DNA of 64,000 bases, taken from assembly GCA_021292105.1 (NCBI GenBank), contig CM037871.1, positions 34,426,997 through 34,490,996 of the forward strand, in the 5' to 3' direction. The notes under the pieces are model-generated. The model saw nothing but the letters and a program-made list of their open reading frames with translations, ran no database searches and was not told where the DNA came from. Position numbers and translations under genes: made by a program. Positions within the stretch are counted from its first letter, which is position 1; each line of letters begins with the position of its first letter. The DNA comes from Anadara kagoshimensis. Taxonomy: Eukaryota > Mollusca > Bivalvia > Arcoida > Arcidae. Shown here in pieces: positions 56,060 through 64,000 of the stretch.

Positions 56060-56865
56060 CTTAGTCCTCAAAATGTTTCCCAATCCTTGTGTTTGAACTC
56101 ATAACCGCAAAGCAAACTCGTTTATGACGTGCAAAAGCTAGTGTTACATAACAGCAATAACATACATTCGGTTCCATATCTCTAAGCATTGTTTGACCAC
56201 CAGCAAAGTCGACTTCAAAAATCCAGGTGTTGCCAAAGCTATAAAGACGTTGTTAAAAGTACAAACTTTAATTAGAAAGAAAAGGCTGTCACCAATAACG
56301 AATGCCTGACAACAACGAAAACATTCAAGAATAAGAAACACGAAGTAAAAGATTTAAACGGCCAAACAAGACAAGAATACACAAACAAATAGAGCCACCG
56401 ATTACAACATTCCAAGGACGGACCTTAGAGGAAATGTCCAGTAATTTGGATAGAGCATTATTAGAGGATCCAGACCATCTACATGCCACAATCAATGGTC
56501 CATTAATTAGATCAAATTCAGAATAAAGACAAAAACCAAAAACTGCTAAAACAAATTATGCAGTATCCTTATGTATACCATTTCTAAATATTTTGGCTTT
56601 TAAATGGTATGATATGCAATCGTAATAATTCCATTTGGAAAACAGTAAAAAATATAAGCAGTTGAAAGATTAGTTGTTTTTTCTCGCCTTCTACTAGACT
56701 AGAAAGGAACATTGAAGTACGTTGATCAATTGAACTTAGGTATTTCAAATACCTCTTGAGATCCGTCATATATGACATGGAATGTCGGAGTTCATGTATC
56801 ACACTATATCCCACGTTTTACTTTTAGTTTTTCTTATTTTCACAATACATAAATGAACTGGTCAA
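56060..56865. other. Unannotated intergenic sequence
   Basis: No gene or repeat is recognised. Confidence 0.4.
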
Positions 56866-56902
56866 AATTAAAGGTCAAGCGGACAGGTCAATGTATTCCT
56901 GT
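56866..56902 (-). mobile_element. Lone end of a family S element
   Basis: AATTAAAGGTCAAGCGGACA then GGTCAATGT equals the right end of family S; no left partner is found nearby. Confidence 0.65.
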
Positions 56903-57115
56903 AGTAGTAGTTGAAGTGGTAGCTTACTAATGACATTTTATAAAACTACCAGTTGGATATATGTGTGGTAAAAATGTGAAAAAGTCTAAATTGAGATGCT
57001 TAATTCACAATAAACCACAACTCGTTAGTAACTAATGTTTGTTTTGCTTACGGTGGTAATGTTCTTGACATGTTTATTAAACACATTATAGTAGATAAAG
57101 AAGCCGGTAATGAAA

Positions 57116-57440
57116 ACTTAAAAAACAGATATTTATTCAAACTTTTGCACACTGTATAAAGGGGGAAATGTTCGTGTTGGTAAAATTTTTGCTTTTTTCG
57201 CGCTGAGCAAATTTTACCCTGGCGAAAAATTTTGTAATCCAGCATTGAAATCCAATACCCTTTACAACACTATACAGCTTATTTTCAACTTTAAAAACAG
57301 ATATTTATTCAAACTTGTGCATACTCTACAAGTGAAAAATATTTGGGTGGGTAAAATGTTGGCTTATTTCGCACTCTAAAATTTTACTCTAGCGAAAATT
57401 TTCTGTAATCCAGTATTGGAATCCCATGCCCTTTGATACT
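57116..57440 (+). repeat. Two-copy tandem duplication (about 170 bp)
   Basis: AAAACAGATATTTATTCAAA, AATTTTACCCTGGCGAAAA and TTGTAATCCAGCATTG recur in order at 57122 and 57294, with about 80-85% identity by eye. Confidence 0.82.
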
Positions 57441-57460
57441 TTATTGGAACTCTGAATAGG

Positions 57461-57702
57461 TATAGGCAAACAACTTTGACCTGTCCGCTTAACCTTTCAT
57501 TTGAATATTTATCACGGACCAGGTACCCTGTGTATAGGGAACACAGGTGTTTATTCTGTATACATCATGAGATATACTCACCTCATAGTGTAAACCTGTA
57601 TTAACTTCGATCTTAACACTACCCATTTATTGGGTGGACCCTCCTATATGACTATTCCTGGTGAAAGGTCAAACGGGCAGGTCAATGCCGTTTATCTTAT
57701 AC
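57461..57702. mobile_element. Family S TIR element, copy 3
   Basis: TATAGGCAAACAACTTTGAC / CTGTCCGCTTAACCTTTCAT at the left, inverse GTGAAAGGTCAAACGGGCAG ... at the right. The interior TATCACGGACCAGG matches copy 2. Confidence 0.87.
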
Positions 57703-58554
57703 TATACCAATAAACGATGTGTTATCGGGCAAGCTTAAAACAGTCAACCGATTACAAATGTTTAAAAAAGATTATATTTTTCTATATGGTGCTTTGCTTT
57801 TTTTAATTCAAGTTAAATTTTTCTGATAATGTGTTTCTAGTGGTGCGCTTACCATTAAGCAGAATCATACAGTCCAACTGTAACCGTAGACAGAAGTTCC
57901 GAGCTGTACATGATATCCACCATTACATTCAGATTAATTTATATTAAGTTGAGTGGCAACGTTTATCTCTGTTTATAAACAAAACGTCAGAATTTTTGTC
58001 AATATATAATTTTCAATCAAAGGATATCCATAACTAAGTGATGAATGGTGAATGGAAATTGAAAAATATGACTAAATGATTGATAATATTTGTCTATGAT
58101 TAGTAAACTATAACTAACTTTTTTATTTGATTGATGGGGATATAAGTATTTATAATTTTATATCTACATAAGTAATGAGGTAAGATCCCTTATGCGATTG
58201 ATTACGGATATCAAAACCCTAAATGTTGTCGACTTGTACTTTAAAATACGGGTTTAAACGGAAATTTCATTTTCATACATAGAATTCTTTTGGTTATGTG
58301 TTCAGAAAAATCTAGATAAAATGATGAACATTAGTGATGAAGGGGGTCCGTGGTACAATTGATTACCGATTTCCAAACACTTAATGTCGTCGATGTGTAC
58401 TTTGCGGTCTTAATGCCTGGATAAAAGAATAACAATTCCGTTTATATACCCCAATGTTTTTTTATGTTTCTGTATCCAAAATTATCCTGGATAATATCAC
58501 ACATCCCATTATTCCGTGTTTCTTTCATTTTCAATTTTGATTACACATATGTCG
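57703..58554 (+). other. Intergenic sequence with a weak two-copy repeat
   Basis: GATTGATTACGGATATCAAA ... AATGTTGTCGACTTGTACTT (near 58200) recurs loosely as GATTACCGATTTCCAAACAC ... GTCGTCGATGTGTACTTT (near 58365). No gene is seen. Confidence 0.45.
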
Positions 58555-58720
58555 GGTGAAGCTAGCTAAACAGGAGGTGTCTTTACGTATCCGGAATACC
58601 TGGCCTCACTTTTATGATGGTAGTTCGCATGTTTAAACTTATTTGCCAGTTTCAAAGATTTTACTCCGGTTTTGCTTAAGGATTGAGATTTGGACATGAG
58701 TTTGTAAACATGAAATGTAT
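58555..58720 (-). repeat. Family B fragment (-)
   Basis: GTGAAGCTAGCTAAACAGGA, CTTTACGTATCCGGAATACC, TGGCCTCACTTTTATGATGG and GATTTGGACATGAGTTTGTA follow the family order. Confidence 0.72.
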
Positions 58721-58998
58721 TTGTCTTTTATTTGGCTCCTTGTTCATACTTAGTTTGGTGTGTATGTATTCTAAATTTCTAATCAATTTGTTTTTGAAAT
58801 TGCAATTATATAGTTTCTCATGAAATATGGATTTGGTAAAAGTGTTTTTATTTCGTTATCCAAGGACAATAAATGTACTTTTGGGACTCGTGTATTGAAA
58901 CAAATGGCTTTAATCAGCTTGATGTGGAAATAAAATAACAATTACATGTACATAATGTGTATGTAGTGTTGTTGTAAACAGATGTAGCCCGTAGTAAG
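58721..58998. other. Unannotated AT-rich sequence
   Basis: No gene or repeat is recognised. Confidence 0.4.
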
Positions 58999-59027
58999 GA
59001 GAGAGAGAGAGAGAGAGAGAGAGAGGG
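58999..59027 (+). repeat. (GA)n microsatellite
   Basis: About 14 GA units. Confidence 0.96.
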
Positions 59028-59036
59028 TCGCTTAAG

Positions 59037-59180
59037 AAATCCCTTTAGAAAGGAAAACCCTACCTTTCCGGAACACCCTACCTCATTTCTATGTATAACT
59101 TAACTTTGCCAGATTAAATTTTTTACTTTACTTTTGGATTTGTGAATTGGACATCGACCGGTGTGTTTGGTCCATGTTAC
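59037..59180 (-). repeat. Family B fragment (-), degenerate
   Basis: ACCCTACCTTTCCGGAACAC, CTACCTCATTTCTATG and GAATTGGACATCGACCGGTG follow the family order. It is the second minus copy within 500 bp. Confidence 0.6.
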
Positions 59181-60549
59181 TTTTAAAGAACATATGCTGC
59201 TGGTACTGAATGGTAATCTATGGTTGTTACGACTATTCACCCTTGTAGATTGCATAATATCTTTATAAACAATCAATATTTGCGATTTTCGAAAAGCACG
59301 ACACATTTACCCCTCGTCATTTTTTCGAAGAATATGCAAGAAATATGGCACTGCAACATAGGCATTGTCTTGTTTGCATTTCAAGAACCGTTGCCATATC
59401 AAATCCAAAGTACAATGTATTTCGAGTGTAATGATAGCTGACAAAGGTCTACAAAGGGCACACACAAACTTACAGAGGACATTATAAATTACCAATAAGT
59501 AGATGATACTTCAGTGCAAAACGCTATTTTGAACATGGATATATAACATTTCATTTTTTTATGATTTAAAGAATAATATTTCAACACCAAAAAGAAAAGA
59601 CCTAATTGGAAAAATATATTTTTGTAAATCGATGTATGTGCATGAAAATTAGTTTTGTTCGCATTTTTTCAAGAAATTCAGAATGTTTAATTACTTGTAC
59701 TTTAATTTCTTTTTAATTATCTTGATAAAATCCCACAGGTAACTTAAAAAGGAGAGCCTCAATAGATACATGTAGTTAGAATACATACGTATTTTCTGTC
59801 AAAAACACGAATTTTCTTTATACTGACCAAAACATGCAATTTTGAACAAAATACTGGACATTTTTACTAAGAAATGATTAGATTAAAGATTATTTATAGT
59901 ATTTAGCCTGTTCAAATTGGCAGGTCATGGAGATGTTGCAAATTAAAAATGAAAATATTTAGCCTGTTGGAAAGTTTGCAATTAACATAGTCTTTGAACT
60001 GGTTCACGACATAATTAAATACATTGCAGTAAAAATGGGATATATATACAACTTCACAAGCATGTGTAACGTATCGTGTAACTAAAATAATTAATTTGGG
60101 ACCATGAAACAGTGTTCAGCAATTCATCAGTTCTGAGAGTCCTTAAATTTTGCAATGACTGTCATGTCAAATTCGGATCATGTAAAGTCCAAGGTTGATT
60201 TATGGCATGATTGTAATAAAAAATTCCCCTTCGGCGAGGAAAACCTGGATTATTTTCTGTTAAACCTATATCCGTCAAAACTGAAAAATCTTAATGTAGA
60301 AGTTAGCGACATTTATTTGAAAATCTGTTGCATCACCTTTAATTATGCATGGGGGAAATATGAATTAAGTACATATGACCTATAAATAACTGTTATAGGT
60401 CAATCATAGGTTATTGAGAGGTTGCAAGTTAAAGATGAAAATCGTTTCTATGAAGAAGCTGCCATCAAATGGGCATTTTCAAAACCAGTGCGACTAGTGT
60501 CGTGTAGTTGAAATATGGAACATGAGAGGAAGCCCAAAATTCATATGTA
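59181..60549. other. Unannotated intergenic sequence
   Basis: It contains a 76-codon open frame at 60155-60385 with no recognised family, no repeat character and ordinary composition. Evidence is too thin to call it a gene. Confidence 0.4.
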
Positions 60550-60728
60550 CAGTCCAAGTTGTCTTAAAGGCTGCATCTATGTAAGGGGCAACTGCTTATA
60601 AAGACAAGTAAAAATATATCTCAATTGTTCTTTATTCATATTATTTGAACCCGTTTATAAAAACCACCTGCCCATAAAAGCCAATTTAACTGGTTCCCTT
60701 GGGTGACCTTTAAAGACAGGTTTGACTG
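60550..60728. mobile_element. Family P TIR element, copy 4
   Basis: CAGTCCAAGTTGTCTTAAAG ... TTAAAGACAGGTTTGACTG, with TA at 60548-60549 and 60729-60730. The interior ATTGTTCTTTATTCATATTA matches the other copies. Confidence 0.87.
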
Positions 60729-60734
60729 TAGTTA

Positions 60735-61616
60735 AAATATGAAACAATATCGCAGGGACCCACAAATGCATAGGTAGTTGAAATATAAAACATCATCACA
60801 GGTATCTATGAACATGCAAGTACATCTAGTTGAATATATGAAAACAACATGCAAGGGAGTCAAGAATCCATGTAAAACAGCTTCCTCGTTTGACCTAGTT
60901 TTGAAAGCCATAGCAACGTCACAAACAAATCAATATTGCACCAACCCACATAGGCTTCTCACCAAGTGTCATATTGCACCAACCCACATATGCTTCTGAC
61001 CAAGTGTCATTTGAATCTGTCTGATACTTTCAGAGTATAAGTCAAAAGTGTAACATTTCACACCACAGACAACAATGATATATGTATACATGTATTTTCC
61101 ATTCATTCACTCCCACAAAATATTGCCCTATACATGTATATCACTCCTACAGAAACTTGCTACAAATAGTGCATCATCAATAGAGTTAGTTATGATTTTA
61201 CTTAAAATAACTATGCCTATTCACCCACACATGTACATCTGGAGTACCCATGAATATACAATAATGAAATACATTTGTATAATTATGAATTAGATATAAT
61301 TAACAAAGTAATTAATGTCACCAACAGTTGATGATGATCAATAACATGGTTTTCATTTCACTGCTGTCATCAGTTCAATTATGAATGTTTATAACACGAC
61401 TTAAACATATGGAAAATTAATTATTAAAATACACTGTAAAAAGAGCATTCCCCACAGGTCATAAATGCCACAAACAAAAATAAAATATATTGCAATAAAG
61501 CTTACTTCTGCAAATTTCCAAAGTCAAGTTCTTTATAAAACCAAGGTCTCAAAAAGTTTTTTGTTTCACCTTGTTTTCTTATTCAACTTTTCCTATCGTT
61601 TTTGTTTTTATTTTTT
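60735..61616. other. Unannotated intergenic sequence
   Basis: No gene is seen. A local 30-bp duplication (ATTGCACCAACCCACATA, twice at about 60933 and 60972). Confidence 0.45.
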
Positions 61617-61947
61617 GACCACTGCGGTAGTGCTGGCTTTGTAAGTGGGAGGTCGCCGGTTTAAATTCCGATCGAATCTGACCCAAGACTTAAAAGTGGG
61701 TAATGACTTCTTTCGCCAAGCACTCTGCAGTACGAAATGAAACGAGTCACGGTTCTTTCGGATGGGAACTCAAAATAAGCGAGGTCCTGTGTCACGGTAG
61801 TCTTGACATGATAAAGAACCCTGCTGCATATAATGCTATCAGCACAACACACAGGCAAAATTTCTACATCTTTGCCTATAGCTGGCTATGTCTCGATATA
61901 AGTGAAATATTCTTGACTGCGACGTTAAACACCATTACTCAACTCAT
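61617..61947 (+). mobile_element. tRNA-headed SINE type 1, degraded
   Basis: GACCACTGCGGTAG then TGGCTTTGTAAGTGGGAGGT: part of the A-box region is deleted relative to 28868. The B-box is mutated (GGTTTAAATTCC). The body GGTTCTTTCGGATGGGAACT and the tail GACGTTAAACACCATTACTC are intact. Short T-rich flanks (ATTTTTT) may be the target duplication. Confidence 0.88.
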
Positions 61948-61949
61948 TT

Positions 61950-62700
61950 TTTTGGGGTCATGTTTTCTATTCTTTCTGTGCGTGTCCTTGATAGATTGAC
62001 AAATACATACTCTAGCCACAAATTCCTACACTAAATGCCAAAGGTCTATGTTTACTATATCTTGTATGTTCAATTTTTAGTAATTTTTGTCATGATCATG
62101 AAATAACTACTTAACTTTGATTGACAATAGTTACAAGATTACCTCTTGTGTAGGTGATCTAAATAATCAATGAAGAGAAAGTCACTGTGCTTCAAAGTAT
62201 ACTAGCAGGTGTTTCAATAAGACTTAGCTGTATCAAAGAAAGACAACTCTTCCTGGTCAGAGATAATTCCTCTATGACTATATGCTATGCAATGTTCTCA
62301 AATAAAATGAACAGCAAATTCTTTTTCTAATTTCCATGTGGATTGATTGGTACTGTGAATGAAACAAGTTTCTAAGGTCTTACTAAATGTCAAGTGCTTG
62401 GCAAACAAGACACTAAAACATTTTCAACATCGGAGTTTGTTGCATACTTTATGAATGACCACTTTAATGAACATACGTGATTGTAATTCACCGGTACTCA
62501 ATCTTTAAAAAAGGTTAACCTATTTGACAAGGAGCTGTTCCTGAAGTAGTTTTTGTCCAGTTGTCCACTTAAGAAAAATATTTATTGGTCAAACAAATAG
62601 ATAAATAGTAAAAAATTTATTTCTGACATAACCACATTATTGTAATTTCATTTGCTACACTTTAATTACATTTCTTTATAAGATTAATGTGGTTTTACAC
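61950..62700. other. Unannotated intergenic sequence
   Basis: No gene or repeat is recognised. Confidence 0.4.
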
Positions 62701-62728
62701 CCTAGTCAGGATATCATGAAGTCAGTCC

Positions 62729-63075
62729 TTGGATGGTAGAGGAAACCAGAATGCCCAGAGAAAACCATCAACTTTCAGCAAGCTGACAGACCTTCTCATA
62801 CTATTATTTTCCCGAGTGGTATTGAAACATAGGCAATTGATGTATTGCCGACCACGCCCACCATGTTCCGACAAAGAGTCGACATGCTTGAATTACATGC
62901 AAAAAGCATGAAAACGTGGCCTGGATTGTGCGGTTTATTGATATCACTGACACTATAACATCATTAGTTGCCATGACGCTGCTTTGGTACCATGATGGCG
63001 GCCAGTGTCAGAAGATTGTGGGCGTGGCCAGCGATATGTCAATTAAGGCAGCGAGAGGTACTCAGATACGCAGGT
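62729..63075 (+). repeat. Composite dispersed repeat
   Basis: GGTAGAGGAAACCAGAATGC / CCAGAGAAAACCATCAACTT is related (inverse) to the body of the type 2 SINE at 24497. ACGCCCACCATGTTCCGACA, CATCATTAGTTGCCATGACG and GATGGCGGCCAGTGTCAGAA then match the hairpin region at 48144-48240. The short open frames here are repeat sequence. Confidence 0.6.
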
Positions 63076-63099
63076 GCTTTACGCTACCTGACCACTTAA

Positions 63100-63431
63100 G
63101 CTTGTAATGATAGTTACAGTGTTAACTTAAAAGAAACAAAAGAGCAAAATTTGATCTCATTTAATATATTTGTTGGTTAACTTAATTATAAATAAACACA
63201 CATACAAAGCAGATCTTGACTTTCTGCATAAGCCCGGGCATTATCAGTTTTGTTCAGATAAAAAAAACCATATAAATTAAGTTCCATTAATACACCTCTT
63301 TATGTATTTCAGTGCAATGACAAAATGTTCTTTATGAAAATGTATAAAGGATTTCTTGATGACAACATGAAATAATCTATGGGTGATTTCACATGTTTCC
63401 ATATTTTAATCACTAATTAATTGCACATTGT
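63100..63431 (-). other. Probable 3' UTR and downstream region of CCT3
   Basis: This is AT-rich sequence after the CCT3 stop. On the minus strand an ATTAAA hexamer occurs about 25 bases after the stop (63404-63409) and another at 63160-63165. No strong AATAAA is seen close by, so the polyadenylation site cannot be fixed from sequence alone. Confidence 0.35.
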
Positions 63432-63554
63432 TCAATCTTGAGGTCCTTCAGGACCTTGTCCCTCTGGTGGTGCACTTGGCTGGGCGGCTCCTGCATCCAT
63501 CTGTTTCTTGGTACCAGACACAATATCATCAATACGTAGCAATAGAATAGCAGT
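63432..63554 (-). CDS. CCT3: Last coding exon of CCT3, chaperonin TCP-1 subunit gamma (partial gene)
   Basis: On the minus strand, after a TTTATTTTAG 3' splice site (AG at 63555-63556), 40 codons run to a TGA at 63432-63434. The peptide opens TAILLLRIDDIVSGTKKQ and ends in a low-complexity Gly/Pro/Gln/Glu tail (...EGPQD). The block LLLRIDDIVSG is the conserved C-terminal end of the gamma subunit of the cytosolic TCP-1 ring complex (TRiC/CCT), the ATP-driven chaperonin that folds actin, tubulin and other proteins. In that family the segment sits in the equatorial domain, followed by a short variable tail. Human CCT3 has the same block followed by a different charged tail. Only this exon lies in the window. 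Upstream exons should lie beyond 64000, and 63555-64000 reads as intron. The other CCT subunits differ at this block, so the gamma assignment is firm. Confidence 0.92.
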   Translation of the reverse strand, partial: TAILLLRIDDIVSGTKKQMDAGAAQPSAPPEGQGPEGPQD

Positions 63555-64000
63555 CTAAAATAAAGGAAAAGATGTAAATGTAGTACAACAAATTCTAACA
63601 AGTTATAACATACGCCATAACATGTAACCATGGCAATATCAATCAATTTCACAACATCAGATTTTTCTCTACTAAATTGTATGCTGTATATATCAAGTTG
63701 TATTGTTCCCAATGCTTTGGTCAATACAAGAGTCATCATAACTATGACAGTTTGGATTAAATTTTGTTAATTTTGAAACTTTTCAAAAATGACAAGGAAA
63801 AACATGTTATCATAAGACATTAACTGAGTAAAACTAATGTTTGCAATCAAATTTTAACATTCTGCTTGTTCAAATTCTGTGTAAAAAATTGAGACATAAT
63901 TTACAATTTTTTTAATGGGACAATGACATGATTCTGCACTGTCAAAAACCTATGCTGAAATTTCAACATGAGGAAATGAAAAATTGACAAAGCAAATAAG
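63555..64000 (-). other. Probable terminal intron of CCT3 (partial)
   Basis: This sequence lies upstream (minus strand) of the last CCT3 exon and ends in an acceptor TTTATTTTAG. No further CCT3 exon is recognisable before the window edge. The open stretch continuing past the exon to 63739 has no chaperonin similarity and is read as intron. Confidence 0.6.

Noticed and set aside
60155-60385. 76-codon plus-strand open frame with non-repetitive composition
   Set aside because: No recognisable family, no conserved splice or promoter context, and its length is expected by chance in AT-rich DNA.
63413-63739. 108-codon minus-strand open frame overlapping the CCT3 exon
   Set aside because: It reads the exon in the wrong frame and continues through the splice acceptor into intron.

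Overview
The window looks like gene-poor, repeat-dense, AT-rich intergenic DNA from an animal, most likely a marine bivalve mollusc. This is an inference. It rests on one recognisable spliced exon of the eukaryotic chaperonin gene CCT3, on tRNA-headed SINEs, on many GA/CA microsatellites, and on dispersed repeats I associate with bivalve genomes (for example the family containing CCTTTCGAAGAAAG and the GGCCTCTTG...CAGGTGAGC family). Nothing suggests a prokaryote: there are no operons, and almost every open frame is a chance opening or a tandem repeat.

Layout. 1-8.6 kb: a TIR element, a decayed tandem array invaded by a dispersed repeat (called family B here), and minus-strand copies of the CCTTTCGAAG repeat (family C). 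8.2-11.2 kb: minisatellites and microsatellites. 11.2-14.3 kb: mostly featureless, with one perfect 22-bp-arm hairpin. 14.3-23.6 kb: a large degenerate tandem array of about 0.6-1 kb units carrying at least five later insertions, including a 1,982-bp TIR element. 23.7-29.2 kb: two SINE families and a 166-bp tandem repeat headed by the 5' start of 28S rRNA. 30.9-32.6 kb: a broken LINE inside a TIR element. 33.1-37.0 kb: a 1.6-kb tandem segmental duplication whose second copy gained two elements. 37.7-39.5 kb: a long 66/72-bp minisatellite that stays open in two frames. 40-44 kb: TIR elements and a 7-copy tandem array. 44.07-48.09 kb: a 4-kb foldback element. 48.4-48.9 kb: a SINE split by a 179-bp palindromic element. 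49.9-55.3 kb: two TIR elements each holding a LINE tail, tandem arrays and an intact SINE. 55.5-63.1 kb: a 32-bp minisatellite, more TIR elements and a SINE. 63.43-63.55 kb: the last coding exon of CCT3 on the minus strand; the rest of that gene lies beyond the right edge.

No genes can be seen working together. The biology here is a history of nested mobile-element insertion. The target-site duplications and empty sites are clear enough to order many of the events. The strongest novelty candidates are: the LINE whose three copies all sit inside one TIR family, with the two best-resolved copies flanked by different target duplications; the 28S-headed tandem repeat; the palindrome-within-palindrome element at 48.6 kb; and the roughly 59-bp hairpin elements.
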